From NCBI RefSeq assembly GCF_023206395.1, contig NZ_CP066149.1, positions 372,001 through 436,000 of the forward strand: DNA of 64,000 nucleotides. The letters run 5' to 3'. A program made the position numbers and the translations under genes. The notes beneath the pieces are model-generated. The model was given only the letters and a program-made list of their open reading frames with translations. It was not told the origin of the DNA and ran no database searches. Positions 19,193-29,435 of this stretch are shown piece by piece. Within the stretch, counting starts at the first letter, position 1. Every line of letters begins with the position of its first letter. The DNA is from Vibrio sp. ED004. Its GTDB lineage: Bacteria > Pseudomonadota > Gammaproteobacteria > Enterobacterales > Vibrionaceae.

Positions 19193-20653
19193 TTACGCTT
19201 GTTTGGCTTGTGAAACCACGTTATTTAAGCTTTCGACCAACTCTTTGACAGAGGTAACATGTCCTGTGAGTTCAGAACCATAATTAGCTACTAACCCCGA
19301 CACAGATTTAGTTTCCGCGACACTTTGCGCCACTTCTGAACTCGCAAGATCGAGCTCTTTCAAAGAATTCATCTGCATCGCCATGATGTTGGTGAGCTGA
19401 TTAACGTCAGTCGAGATGCTTTGCACCTCCGAGATGATGCCGTTCATCTCATTCGCCGTGGTTTCAATAATCGCTCGGCCATGTTCCACTTCGTCTTTAC
19501 TGCGGTCCAACAAGGTTCGAATTTCTATTGCGGAATGACTGCTTTTCGCCGATAACTCTCTCACTTGGTCTGCGACGACCGCAAAGCCTCTTCCCTGTTC
19601 ACCTGCGCGAGCCGCTTCTATGGCCGCGTTTAATGCCAACAAGTTAGTTTGTTCCGCTACTGAAGTAATCAAGTCAGCGACTTTCATGATCTCTTGATTA
19701 CTTTGAATGATCTGAGTGATTGCACTGGTTGAGGCTTCTAATGACTCAGAGCTCTTTTGCGCTTTCTCGCCAACCGCTTCACTGCGTTCTTTCAGCTCAC
19801 AGACAAATGAATTGGACTCTTCGATACCTTGAGTCATTTGGTGCAATTGTTGGCTCATCTGTTCTGCGGCGCTGGCTTGAGATTCACAGTTGATGTTCAG
19901 CACTTCAACTTGAGAATGTAAGTCTCGCGACTGTTGGTCTAGATGAACAGACACACCCTGTAAGCTTTCAGAGTTGGAATTGGCTTGATCGAGCACCACC
20001 GAGAGTCGCGCTTCACTTTGAGTTGCTTGATTGGCAACCTGCTGGCTTTCTGAAATCGCTTCTTCCGCCATTTCGATTGCGACCTCTTTTTGTTTGGCAG
20101 TAAACGCTTGAGCAATGCAAATCACCACCAGCGGCATAATCACACCAGACCAGGTTTCAACCACCACCGCTTCCGGAGTAAGTACTAACTGCGGAAATTC
20201 AAAGCCGTTCAGGTGAGCCGACGTCATCACCAATGAAACGCCAATCACTAACCCACTCCATACTAAGGCGACAATGCGTGTTCCTGACAAGAAAAAAGCG
20301 ACCACTAACAAAGGAACCCAATAAGCCTGAGTCGATGCCACCACACCACCGCTTTGGTAGATGATATTCAGCGCGTGTACTGCCATCCCGACAAAGCCAA
20401 AATTGAGTGCAAGGCTTGGTTTATTGGTAACACGCAACAGCAGTGCAGAGATCAATTCGAACACGATAAGGAATACAGATGTGGCGATCAGGAGTTGCTC
20501 TTCGTGCTTTGTCCATTTGATTAAGCTGTAGACACCCACAAAGAAGGCGATAAAGGTAAAGAGTAATAAGATATCGGCTTGTCTGACTTCGTTGTTACTC
20601 CACCCATTATTTTTGGGTAGAAACAGCGTGCGCCACAGCTTGATAGGGTTCAT
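19193..20653 (-). CDS. Methyl-accepting chemotaxis protein with six-helix membrane sensor
   Basis: This 486-residue chemoreceptor has six closely packed transmembrane segments (about 28-184) and almost no periplasmic domain. It may sense something inside or across the membrane, such as energy state. The cytoplasmic part is a standard signalling hairpin whose tip reads [20 protein letters not shown], then [15 protein letters not shown], which contacts CheA and CheW. No HAMP domain is clear. It has its own terminator, and a palindrome ATGTTA-A-TAACAT (20693-20705) lies about 40 bases upstream of the ATG. It splits ruvC from ruvA. The signal is unknown. Confidence 0.93.
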   Translation of the reverse strand: MNPIKLWRTLFLPKNNGWSNNEVRQADILLLFTFIAFFVGVYSLIKWTKHEEQLLIATSVFLIVFELISALLLRVTNKPSLALNFGFVGMAVHALNIIYQSGGVVASTQAYWVPLLVVAFFLSGTRIVALVWSGLVIGVSLVMTSAHLNGFEFPQLVLTPEAVVVETWSGVIMPLVVICIAQAFTAKQKEVAIEMAEEAISESQQVANQATQSEARLSVVLDQANSNSESLQGVSVHLDQQSRDLHSQVEVLNINCESQASAAEQMSQQLHQMTQGIEESNSFVCELKERSEAVGEKAQKSSESLEASTSAITQIIQSNQEIMKVADLITSVAEQTNLLALNAAIEAARAGEQGRGFAVVADQVRELSAKSSHSAIEIRTLLDRSKDEVEHGRAIIETTANEMNGIISEVQSISTDVNQLTNIMAMQMNSLKELDLASSEVAQSVAETKSVSGLVANYGSELTGHVTSVKELVESLNNVVSQAKQA

Positions 20654-20868
20654 CAGTGATCATCCTTGATTAACTTGTTAGACCTCCGACCAATGTTAAT
20701 AACATGTTAAATGATATGCAATGTTATTATCTGGGTTCTGTTCGAAAGATCTCATTTCATCAAGGATTTAGCGGCGTAGTATTTTGATATGAGCCAAACA
20801 AGTCGTGAGGCTCATCAGTAGAATTGGTTTAAAAGACTGTATGGTAGGAGCTAACAGAAGAATGGGAA

Positions 20869-21390
20869 TTAACGGTAACGCCCTTTTCTTGCGCCTGTCG
20901 CCTTACCCGCAAGTGCAATCAAAGTTTTGTTGGTGTTGGCGTGAGTGATCGCTACGCCCAGAGCATCGGCTGCATCAGCCTGTGGCTTGGCAGGTAGCTT
21001 AAGCATGCTCATCACCATGTTCTGAACCATAGACTTGTCCGCACCACCATTACCAGTCACCGCTTGCTTAATTAAACGAGCCGCGTATTCATGAACAGGC
21101 AGATCCGCATTTACAGCTGCTACGATCGCACTGCCACGAGCTTGTCCCAGCTTAAGCGCCGAGTCCGCATTCTTCGCCATGAAGACCTGTTCTATCGCAA
21201 ACACATCGGGTTGAAACTGAGTGATGATTTCGCTCACACCGGCATAGATCTGCTTGAGTCGACCCGGCAACTCTTTTTCTGAGGTGCGAATGCAACCACT
21301 CCCTAAGTAATATAGGTGGCGGCCATTTTGGCGAATAACACCGTAACCGGTAATGCGTGAGCCAGGGTCAATCCCTAAGATAATAGACAT
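20869..21390 (-). CDS. ruvC: Crossover junction endodeoxyribonuclease RuvC
   Basis: RuvC cuts Holliday junctions symmetrically after RuvAB migration. Acidic active-site residues are visible: Asp8 in [14 protein letters not shown], Glu in [11 protein letters not shown], and two aspartates in [13 protein letters not shown] start at ATG 21390 with GAAG upstream; an upstream start would add four residues. Length 173, as in E. coli. It lies downstream of aspS after a terminator, so it probably has its own promoter. Confidence 0.97.
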   Translation of the reverse strand: MSIILGIDPGSRITGYGVIRQNGRHLYYLGSGCIRTSEKELPGRLKQIYAGVSEIITQFQPDVFAIEQVFMAKNADSALKLGQARGSAIVAAVNADLPVHEYAARLIKQAVTGNGGADKSMVQNMVMSMLKLPAKPQADAADALGVAITHANTNKTLIALAGKATGARKGRYR

Positions 21391-21445
21391 AACTTCAAAC
21401 ACTGATTATTTATACATGCTTTATGAGCTTAGTATATCGAACGCA

Positions 21446-21480
21446 AAAAAAAATGCCCGTCAAATTAACGGGCATTTTAT
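21446..21480 (-). terminator. Terminator downstream of aspS
   Basis: AAAATGCCCGT / ACGGGCATTTT stem with A/T runs lies 70 bases after the aspS stop codon. Confidence 0.8.
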
Positions 21481-21549
21481 TGTTCTACTGCAAAATTTAG
21501 CTCTATCTAAAACTCAAAGCTTCAATAGAAAGTTAGGCTAATCGTTTGA

Positions 21550-23322
21550 TTAGTCTTCTTTCTTCGCTAGTTTAACAGCGATTGCTAGCTCTTCCAGTGA
21601 TGCTGGGTTCGCTAGGCTTGGCGCGTCTGTTAGTAGACATGCTGCAGCTGTTGTTTTCGGGAATGCGATAACGTCACGGATGTTCTCTGTACCACAAAGT
21701 AGCATCGCTAGACGGTCAAGACCGAATGCTAGACCAGCGTGTGGTGGAGTACCGTATTGAAGAGCATCTAGTAGGAAGCCGAACTTCTCTTGTTGCTCTT
21801 GAGCTTCGATACCTAGGATACCGAATACAGCCGTTTGCATTTCTGCGTTGTGAATACGTACAGAACCGCCGCCTACTTCGTAACCGTTGATTACCATGTC
21901 GTATGCATCAGAGTTTGCTGCTGCTGGGTTCGCTTTTAGCTCTTCCGCGTTCACACCTAGTGGCGATGTGAATGGGTGGTGCATTGCGTGTAGGTTACCT
22001 TCGCCGTCTTCTTCGAACATTGGGAAGTCAACAACCCACAGTGGAGCCCAAGCAGATGTATCTGTTAGCTCTAGATCAGTACCTAGTTTAAGACGAAGTG
22101 CGCCCATTGCTTCAGCAACGATGCCCGCTTTGTCTGCGCCGAACAGAATGATATCGCCAGATTCAGCTTGAGTGCGATCTAGAATACCGTTGATTACGTC
22201 TTCGCTTAGGAATTTGGCAACTGGAGATTGAATACCTTCCATGCCTGCTGCACGGTCGTTAACCTTCATCCAAGCTAGGCCTTTCGCGCCGTAGATGTTT
22301 ACGTGTTCTGCGTAACCGTCGATTTGCTTACGAGTTAGCTTAGCACCACCTGGTACACGGATAACCGCTACGCGACCTTTTTCGTCGTTTGCAGGGCCTG
22401 AGAATACTTTGAATTCAACGTCTTTAACTAAGTCAGCAACGTCCACTAGCTCTAGTGGGTTACGTAGATCTGGCTTATCAGAACCGAAACGACGAATCGC
22501 TTCAGAGAAAGGCATTACTGGGAATTGACCTAGTTCAACATCTAGAAGCTCTTTCCACATATCGTGAACTAGCTTTTCAGTGATGTTACGTACTTCTTGA
22601 GAAGACATGAACGATGTTTCGATATCGATCTGAGTAAATTCAGGCTGACGGTCAGCACGTAAATCTTCATCACGGAAACATTTAACGATTTGGTAGTAAC
22701 GGTCAAAACCAGACATCATCAGCAGTTGCTTGAACAGCTGAGGAGATTGAGGAAGCGCGTAGAAGCTGCCTTTGTGAACACGGCTTGGTACTAGGTAGTC
22801 ACGAGCACCTTCAGGCGTCGCTTTAGTTAGTACTGGCGTTTCGATGTCTAGGAACAGGTTCTCATCAAGGAAACGACGAACGAAGCTAGAAGCGCGTGCA
22901 CGAAGCTTGATACGGTCGCTCATTTCTGGACGACGAAGATCGATGTAACGGTACTTAAGACGCTGCTCTTCAGAGTTCGTTTGGTTGAAGTCTAGTGGAA
23001 GCGCTTCTGAACGGTTGATGATCTCTAGACCGGTCGCGTAAAGCTCTACTTCACCAGTAGCCATGTCTTTATTTACTTGGCTGTCAGGACGAACACGTAC
23101 TTCACCAGTAAATTTGATACAGAATTCATTACGCAGTTGGTTAGCGATCGGGAAGATATCTTTCATATCTGGATCGACAACAACCTGAACGATGCCTTCA
23201 CGATCACGCATATCAATAAAGATAAGACCGCCTAAATCACGGCGACGGTTTACCCAGCCGCACAATTCTACAGTTTGTCCCGCCAGGGACTTGTTCAGGT
23301 TACCACAGTAATGGGTACGCAT
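21550..23322 (-). CDS. aspS: Aspartyl-tRNA synthetase
   Basis: This class II synthetase charges tRNA-Asp. It has an N-terminal OB anticodon-binding domain ([20 protein letters not shown]), the motif 2 block [20 protein letters not shown], a bacterial insertion domain, and motif 3 [13 protein letters not shown]. The length of 590 equals the E. coli discriminating enzyme. It is followed by a terminator and then ruvC. The nudB and yebC genes found between aspS and ruvC in E. coli are absent. Confidence 0.98.
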   Translation of the reverse strand: MRTHYCGNLNKSLAGQTVELCGWVNRRRDLGGLIFIDMRDREGIVQVVVDPDMKDIFPIANQLRNEFCIKFTGEVRVRPDSQVNKDMATGEVELYATGLEIINRSEALPLDFNQTNSEEQRLKYRYIDLRRPEMSDRIKLRARASSFVRRFLDENLFLDIETPVLTKATPEGARDYLVPSRVHKGSFYALPQSPQLFKQLLMMSGFDRYYQIVKCFRDEDLRADRQPEFTQIDIETSFMSSQEVRNITEKLVHDMWKELLDVELGQFPVMPFSEAIRRFGSDKPDLRNPLELVDVADLVKDVEFKVFSGPANDEKGRVAVIRVPGGAKLTRKQIDGYAEHVNIYGAKGLAWMKVNDRAAGMEGIQSPVAKFLSEDVINGILDRTQAESGDIILFGADKAGIVAEAMGALRLKLGTDLELTDTSAWAPLWVVDFPMFEEDGEGNLHAMHHPFTSPLGVNAEELKANPAAANSDAYDMVINGYEVGGGSVRIHNAEMQTAVFGILGIEAQEQQEKFGFLLDALQYGTPPHAGLAFGLDRLAMLLCGTENIRDVIAFPKTTAAACLLTDAPSLANPASLEELAIAVKLAKKED

Positions 23323-23578
23323 AATGAATTTCCCAATCTCTTAATTATTTACTAATTTCCAAGCTGTCAGTGGTCATTCCACACAACAGAGCAAAGAAAC
23401 ATTTATACGCGGAAACTCGGTTAAAATCGACCTTCCACATTCGAATTTATTGTGTTTTATCTGGCTTTGCTGCTTTTTAGCCCACCAAGTGCGCAAAGAT
23501 TCATCAAAACCGAAAAAATTGCGATAATTATATCTCGAAAGTACCTTAATCAGCAAAACTCTCGTACAGTAGATTTTA
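23323..23578. other. Intergenic region upstream of aspS
   Basis: About 255 bases upstream of aspS presumably hold its promoter. I see no credible gene or structured element before the repeat element that begins at 23579. Confidence 0.5.
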
Positions 23579-23842
23579 GGGCGCGTTGACCTTCCGTGGT
23601 TAAATTTTGTTCGAGATAAAAGCGTTTTAATCGCGGCGAGGGGGAAGTAGCCTAGTCATTCTAAGTAAATCTCCCTCAACAAAGAGTAAAACGCTTTTAG
23701 CCGAACCCTTCGGGCAGCGTTTGCTGGTCATTTTTACTGCGTTATCGGCTTCTCATGTAGGCTAGCTACACATCAAAGCCTCTGCCTTGTATAAATACCC
23801 AGCAACTCGCTGCAAAAACCAGCTCGAAAGATCAACACGCCC
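23579..23842. mobile_element. 264-bp MITE-like element with inverted ends flanked by TA
   Basis: The ends are imperfect inverted repeats: 15 of 18 bases agree in GGGCG-y-GTTGA-y-CTT-y-CG, reading inward from both sides. TA lies on each flank (23577-23578 and 23843-23844). Inside is a perfect 12-bp inverted repeat AAAAGCGTTTTA (23618-23629) / TAAAACGCTTTT (23687-23698). There is no reading frame of useful length. TA flanks and short inverted ends are typical of IS630/mariner-derived non-autonomous elements, but no parent transposase is present here and the assignment is inferred. Confidence 0.5.
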
Positions 23843-23902
23843 TAATTTCAACCCAAAAACTTTTTATAATGACTGATGGCGTGATAATTAACGGTGTAAT
23901 AG

Positions 23903-24808
23903 ATGGATGATCGTGTAATAACAGCAGAAACTTTACCCTTAAGACTTGGATTAACCATGTGGTCTCATTCTGAGTGGCAAAGTCAGTTCTATGGTAAGGG
24001 AACAAAGCCCGCGGAACGCCTAGAAAAATACACCCAAGTTTTTCATACCGTTGAAGGCAACACGACCTTTTACGCGACACCAAGTATGTCTACCTTACAT
24101 AACTGGAAAGCCGCCAGTCACGATGACTTCAGGTTCACTTTTAAGCTACCCAAATTCATCACCCACCAGCAACAACTGAGACACTGCCAAGCCGAACTCA
24201 AAGAGTTCTTAATGACCATGTCACCGTTACATGATCGCATAGGTCAATGGACGATTCAGCTACCACACAGCTTTGAACCGAGCATGCTCCCTGCCCTGCA
24301 AAAGTTTTGTACTTTGTTTCCAAAGGACATGCAGTTGGGTGTTGAAGTCCGCCACTTTGGTTTCTTTGACAAAGGTGATGCTGAAAAACGCTTTAACCAG
24401 TGGCTCGTTGAAGAAGGCATCAATCGCATTATTATGGATAGCCGCCCCGTTTTTTCCGCACCGCCAACCACAGATGCGGTGATCGATGCGCATCAGAAAA
24501 AACCGCGTGTGCCCGTTCATGCCATAGCGACTGCAAAAAAACCGATGATTCGCTTTATTGGACATCCCGACCAAGCGCCTAACATCGAGTTTTTTAAGCC
24601 ATGGTTTAGCAAAATCCCAACCTGGCTTAGTGAAGGCAAACAACCGTATTTAATGATTCACACCCCAGACAATAACCATGCTCCTGAACTCGCGATTGCT
24701 ATTTACGAGCTATTGCAGAAACAAGTGTCTGAAAATACGTCATTATTACTGCCCGATCTTGCTCAGTTTCCAGCTCAGAAAGGCAACCATCAAATCTCGA
24801 TGTTTTAA
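23903..24808 (+). CDS. DUF72 (YecE-like) family protein
   Basis: This 301-residue cytoplasmic protein has the TIM-barrel-like DUF72 fold. The family pattern is clear: MWSHSEWQSQFYG near the start, VEGNTTFYATPS, FRFTFKLPKFITH, and GVEVRHFGFFD. No catalytic activity is established for the family. The gene starts shortly after the repeat element, so the element's right end lies within or next to its promoter. It is followed, in the same direction, by cmoA. Confidence 0.9.
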   Translation: MDDRVITAETLPLRLGLTMWSHSEWQSQFYGKGTKPAERLEKYTQVFHTVEGNTTFYATPSMSTLHNWKAASHDDFRFTFKLPKFITHQQQLRHCQAELKEFLMTMSPLHDRIGQWTIQLPHSFEPSMLPALQKFCTLFPKDMQLGVEVRHFGFFDKGDAEKRFNQWLVEEGINRIIMDSRPVFSAPPTTDAVIDAHQKKPRVPVHAIATAKKPMIRFIGHPDQAPNIEFFKPWFSKIPTWLSEGKQPYLMIHTPDNNHAPELAIAIYELLQKQVSENTSLLLPDLAQFPAQKGNHQISMF

Positions 24809-24919
24809 GTCTTCTTGTACATCCCTCAGCAGTAATCTCAGTTTTCGTGACAGCAGTCCTTTTTTTACGTAAAATACGTCCCCTTTTATTTGGTACGAAT
24901 TCTGTGCCAATTACGCTGA

Positions 24920-25666
<747 letters not shown>

Positions 25667-25697
25667 TCTAGCTAAGTGATACTGAATGATACCCGTC

Positions 25698-25732
25698 ATT
25701 CCCTACTTTGAGGGACGAACGTGATAGGGAAT
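25698..25732. repeat. REP-like palindrome 1 between cmoA and cmoB
   Basis: Perfect 8-bp arms ATTCCCTA and TAGGGAAT are separated by 19 bases, within a block reading CCCGTCATTCCC at its left. It looks like an intergenic repeat or hairpin of the kind scattered in Vibrio genomes; its copy number cannot be judged here. Confidence 0.45.
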
Positions 25733-25832
25733 CTCTCTTTTTTGCTTTACCTTAATCACTAGTATTTTTATGAGTGTCGAGCGACTCAGAAAGCGCCCCT
25801 TAACAAAACACTCTAGCATCTATTTATAGATC

Positions 25833-25879
25833 CCCGATGCACTCGTCGACTCGCGTTCGAGGATGACGATAGTATCGGG
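25833..25879. repeat. REP-like palindrome 2 between cmoA and cmoB
   Basis: Outer arms CCCGAT and ATCGGG enclose an inner hairpin CTCG-cgtt-CGAG, followed by GATGACG. The compact GC-rich block differs from the AT-rich surroundings and resembles dispersed REP-like units. Confidence 0.45.
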
Positions 25880-25904
25880 TAACAAAATTTAGGAACTTGT
25901 TCTA

Positions 25905-26876
25905 ATGTTTAATTTTGCCAATTTTTATCAACTCATTGCCCAAGATACTCGCCTTCAGCCGTGGCTTAATGTTCTTCCTCAACAGCTGACGGATTGGCAA
26001 AATGCAGAACACGGCGACTTCGACCGCTGGTTACGTGCACTGAACAAGATTCCACAAGGTGTGCCAGACCAAGTTGATCTGAAAAACTCAGTAACCATTG
26101 GTAGCTCTACACCGTTCCACACAGGTGAACTTAAAAAGCTAGAAAGCTTACTGAAGACTTTCCACCCTTGGAGAAAAGGCCCTTACACGGTTCACGACAT
26201 TCATATCGATACGGAATGGCGCAGTGACTGGAAATGGGATCGTGTGCTTCCACATATCTCACCACTTAAAAACCGTTCTGTACTTGATGTAGGTTGTGGC
26301 AATGGTTACCACATGTGGCGCATGCTTGGCGAAGGCGCTCGTCTTACAGTAGGTATCGACCCTTCTCACCTTTTCTTGGTTCAGTTTGAAGCGATCCGTA
26401 AGTTAATGGGCGATGACCAACGTGCGCACCTGTTACCTCTAGGTATTGAACAACTACCAAAACTGGAAGCGTACGACACTGTATTCAGCATGGGCGTGCT
26501 ATACCACCGTCGCTCTCCGCTTGATCACTTGATTCAACTGAAAGACCAATTGGTGTCTGGCGGTGAATTGGTACTTGAAACCTTAGTGATTGAAGGCGAT
26601 GAAAATGCAGTTCTGGTTCCTGTTGACCGCTACGCGCAGATGAGAAACGTGTACTTCTTCCCATCTGCTCGCGCACTAAAACGTTGGCTTGAACAGGTAG
26701 GCTTTGAAGACGTACGCATCGTTGACGAAAATGTCACCACAATCGGCGAACAACGCACGACAGAATGGATGACACACAACTCTCTACCAGATTACTTAGA
26801 CCCGAATGATCCAAGTAAAACGGTTGAAGGTCACCCAGCACCAAGACGTGCCATTCTTGTGGCGACTAAGCCATAA
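25905..26876 (+). CDS. cmoB: tRNA U34 carboxymethyltransferase CmoB
   Basis: CmoB transfers the carboxymethyl group of carboxy-SAM to 5-hydroxyuridine 34, giving cmo5U in tRNAs that read four-fold degenerate codons. The SAM-binding block is [17 protein letters not shown] (about residues 125-141), and the family segments [22 protein letters not shown] and [12 protein letters not shown] are present. Length 323, as in E. coli. It is paired with cmoA upstream and ends at a terminator. Confidence 0.97.
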   Translation: MFNFANFYQLIAQDTRLQPWLNVLPQQLTDWQNAEHGDFDRWLRALNKIPQGVPDQVDLKNSVTIGSSTPFHTGELKKLESLLKTFHPWRKGPYTVHDIHIDTEWRSDWKWDRVLPHISPLKNRSVLDVGCGNGYHMWRMLGEGARLTVGIDPSHLFLVQFEAIRKLMGDDQRAHLLPLGIEQLPKLEAYDTVFSMGVLYHRRSPLDHLIQLKDQLVSGGELVLETLVIEGDENAVLVPVDRYAQMRNVYFFPSARALKRWLEQVGFEDVRIVDENVTTIGEQRTTEWMTHNSLPDYLDPNDPSKTVEGHPAPRRAILVATKP

Positions 26877-26886
26877 ATATGATGCC

Positions 26887-26927
26887 CAAAAGCCATTATT
26901 TAGTCGAGAACAGAGTAATGGCTTTTT
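26887..26927 (+). terminator. Terminator of cmoB
   Basis: AAAAGCCATTA / TAATGGCTTTTT stem, directly after the cmoB stop codon. Confidence 0.8.
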
Positions 26928-26989
26928 GGTGGCTACAACGCCACCTTTTGCTTCGCTGTGAGCTTTCACAAAAATGCGCGTAAATTGAA

Positions 26990-27109
26990 CGAAAATTGAC
27001 TTATGTTTAATAAGTGAGCTATTTCAAATTACAATAATTGGCGTAGCGCTCACATTGCGATTCAATATGACCAGACTCTTACAATAGGATGCTTCACGCA
27101 TCCTTTTTT
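26990..27109 (+). ncRNA. Candidate small RNA downstream of cmoB
   Basis: A second, independent terminator (GGATGC-ttcac-GCATCC-TTTTTT, 27087-27109) lies 160 bases after the cmoB terminator, with no reading frame between. Something must start in this gap to need it. A TTGACT at about 26996 could be a -35 box, but a convincing -10 box is lacking, so the 5' end is a guess. It could instead be a leader attenuator for the lipoprotein gene at 27166. Confidence 0.35.
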
Positions 27110-27165
27110 GTGGGCTAAACTTCTAAATAGTCTGAACTATTCTCTAATTTCCAAAGGTTTTTTTT

Positions 27166-27909
27166 ATGTTTAAGCGATTATCGCCTATTGTGGCGGTTGG
27201 TTTGCTCTCTGGTTGTACCCTTACTAACGGTGCTGCCTACCACCAAGAAACTCTCGATGCTATTGCCCGCTCAGAGACAAACATCGCAAATAAGGTTCAA
27301 AATCTTGAACTGCAAGTCAGTAATCAAAGTGATTACATTGAAAGCTTAGAAGACGAAATCATCACCCTTTCAAACCAGTTAGATGTCCATCTAACGAGCA
27401 TGGAACACAAAGTCATTGAAGAGCTAGAGGAAGAAGAAGAACCCGTGGCAGTTGCAGCGGCTCCTATCGCTCCTACCTCACAACCAACTATCCTTGGCGG
27501 AATCGAAAAAGTATCTATCGACTCAATCAAACAAAGCTTTGATGCTCGAGTTGATACTGGCGCAACGACCTCTTCTCTAAATGCTGTCGATATCAAAGAA
27601 TTCGAACGAAATGGTAAGAACTGGGTTAAGTTCCACCTAGAAGACCAAGGACAAGCGGCAGAAGACCAAAAGTGGATTGAAGCACCTGTTGTACGTTATG
27701 TGAAAATCCGTCAATCAACGAATGATCAGACAGAACGTCGAGCTGTGATTGAATTATGGGTTAAAGTTGGAAAAATCCATGAAAAAGCGCAATTTACATT
27801 GGCGGATCGCTCTCAAATGAGTCACCCTGTATTACTAGGGCGCGAATTTATCAAAGACATAGCGCTAGTAGATGTAAGTAAAAAGTACGTACAAACGGAA
27901 GTTAAATAA
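27166..27909 (+). CDS. Retropepsin-like aspartic protease lipoprotein (RimK-associated zinc protease family)
   Basis: This 247-residue outer-membrane lipoprotein has signal and lipobox VGLLSGC, lipidated cysteine about residue 16. Threonine follows it, so no inner-membrane retention signal is seen. A heptad-rich coiled coil spans about 28-85 and an acidic linker about 86-105. The C-terminal domain has the aspartic-protease triad Asp130-Thr-Gly in RVDTGATTSSLNA. This is the family often annotated as ATP-dependent zinc protease or RimK-associated. It opens a three-gene cassette, 17 bases before the next gene. The substrate is unknown. Confidence 0.85.
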   Translation: MFKRLSPIVAVGLLSGCTLTNGAAYHQETLDAIARSETNIANKVQNLELQVSNQSDYIESLEDEIITLSNQLDVHLTSMEHKVIEELEEEEEPVAVAAAPIAPTSQPTILGGIEKVSIDSIKQSFDARVDTGATTSSLNAVDIKEFERNGKNWVKFHLEDQGQAAEDQKWIEAPVVRYVKIRQSTNDQTERRAVIELWVKVGKIHEKAQFTLADRSQMSHPVLLGREFIKDIALVDVSKKYVQTEVK

Positions 27910-27926
27910 CAATAGTAGGGTAAGCT

Positions 27927-29432
27927 ATGACGTCAAGAATTCCATTTTATATCTCTATATTCCTGCTTATCGTGGCAGGCATAACACTGAGTATGTTCAG
28001 ACATACGACCTACGGTGTACCTTGGACTCCAGGGGAAACTAGGCAGGTTTGGGACGTTGAAGCTCGCATTGAGTTCAACGCTGTAGGCAAAGAAGCGAAA
28101 GTTTCCTTAGCGGCTCCTCATACTCAGTCTAACTACACACTTATCGGCGAATCGGCTTCATCACCAGGTTACGGTATTTCTTACTTAAATACTGAGTCAG
28201 GTCGTCGTGCTGAGTGGTCTATTCGTTACGCAGATGGCCCTCAAACCATCTACTACAAGACACAATTCCTAGTCGACAACCAAGCTAAAGTGAACGACAC
28301 ACCACCAGAGGGTGAAGTGGTTCAGCCAAGCTTCGACGGTCCGGAAAAAGCAGCGTCTCTTGCTCTGATTGATAGAGCGACAAAGCGTTCTGCAGACAAT
28401 CTAACGTTCACTCGTGAGCTCATCAAAACGCTGAATGATCCAGACAGCCAAAACTCAGCGCTGATTCTGAACAACATGACCAAAGTGGAAGCGACACACA
28501 AGCTACTTTCGGCAGCGAAAATACACAACAAAGTGGTTGGTGTTATCGAGCTAGAAGATGGCCGTCGTCGTCAATCTATCCAGAACATGATTCAGATTTG
28601 GGATAACGATGAGTGGATCCTGTTCTCTCCTGAATCCAGCGAACAGCAAGTTCAACCAAACCTACTGATCTGGGACGAGTCAAACGTGTCTCTGCTAGAT
28701 GTAGTGGGCGGTCAGAACAGTAAAGTTCACTTCTCTATGATTGCTCAAGAGGTTTCACCGACTGAAGCAACCAACAGTAAAGTATCGGCTGATCAGCTGT
28801 TAAACCTATCAATTCATAGCCTACCGCTAGAAGAGCAAGCGATGTTTAAAACCATCATGCTGATTCCTATCGGTGCGCTTATTGTTGTGTTCTTGCGTGT
28901 CATCATCGGTCTGAAAACGTCTGGTACCTTCATGCCAGTTCTGATTGCGGTGGCCTTTGTTCAAACACAATTGGTAACGGGTATTGTTGGCTTCCTACTG
29001 ATCGTTGGTACGGGTCTTATCATTCGAAGTTACTTGTCCAAACTCAACTTGCTACTGGTAGCCAGGATATCCGCCGTAATCATTACGGTAATCATGATTA
29101 TCTCCGTGTTTACCGTGGTCGCGTTTAAAGTCGGTCTAACTGAAGGTCTGTCAATTACGTTCTTCCCAATGATCATCCTATCTTGGACTATCGAACGTAT
29201 GTCTATCCTATGGGAAGAAGAAGGCGCGAAAGAAGTAATGCTACAAGGTGGTGGTTCTCTATTCACTGCGGTTCTTGTTTACCTAGGCATGACTAACCCA
29301 TTCATTCAGCACTTAACGTTTAACTTTATTGGTTTACAGCTTGTTATTCTAGCGACCATCTTGCTACTAGGTAACTACACAGGCTACCGTCTAACAGAGC
29401 TTCGTCGCTTTAAACCGCTAGCGGAGGACTAA
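27927..29432 (+). CDS. Membrane protein with degenerate transglutaminase domain and C-terminal multi-helix domain
   Basis: This 501-residue inner-membrane protein has one N-terminal helix (about 6-24), a periplasmic region to about residue 300 that matches the inactive transglutaminase-like family, then about seven helices (about 308-490). The characteristic segment LKTSGTFMPVLIAVAF follows the first of these. No cysteine occurs in the periplasmic domain where a catalytic one would be expected, so it probably binds rather than cleaves or crosslinks. It starts 17 bases after the protease gene and ends three bases before the ligase gene. Function is unproven; a role in handling a peptide or amino-acid product is inferred from the neighbours. 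Confidence 0.82.
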   Translation: MTSRIPFYISIFLLIVAGITLSMFRHTTYGVPWTPGETRQVWDVEARIEFNAVGKEAKVSLAAPHTQSNYTLIGESASSPGYGISYLNTESGRRAEWSIRYADGPQTIYYKTQFLVDNQAKVNDTPPEGEVVQPSFDGPEKAASLALIDRATKRSADNLTFTRELIKTLNDPDSQNSALILNNMTKVEATHKLLSAAKIHNKVVGVIELEDGRRRQSIQNMIQIWDNDEWILFSPESSEQQVQPNLLIWDESNVSLLDVVGGQNSKVHFSMIAQEVSPTEATNSKVSADQLLNLSIHSLPLEEQAMFKTIMLIPIGALIVVFLRVIIGLKTSGTFMPVLIAVAFVQTQLVTGIVGFLLIVGTGLIIRSYLSKLNLLLVARISAVIITVIMIISVFTVVAFKVGLTEGLSITFFPMIILSWTIERMSILWEEEGAKEVMLQGGGSLFTAVLVYLGMTNPFIQHLTFNFIGLQLVILATILLLGNYTGYRLTELRRFKPLAED

Positions 29433-29435
29433 GTT

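Noticed and set aside
23579..23842. Intact insertion sequence upstream of the DUF72 gene
   Set aside because: The element is 264 bp and encodes no transposase; only the ends and internal repeats remain.
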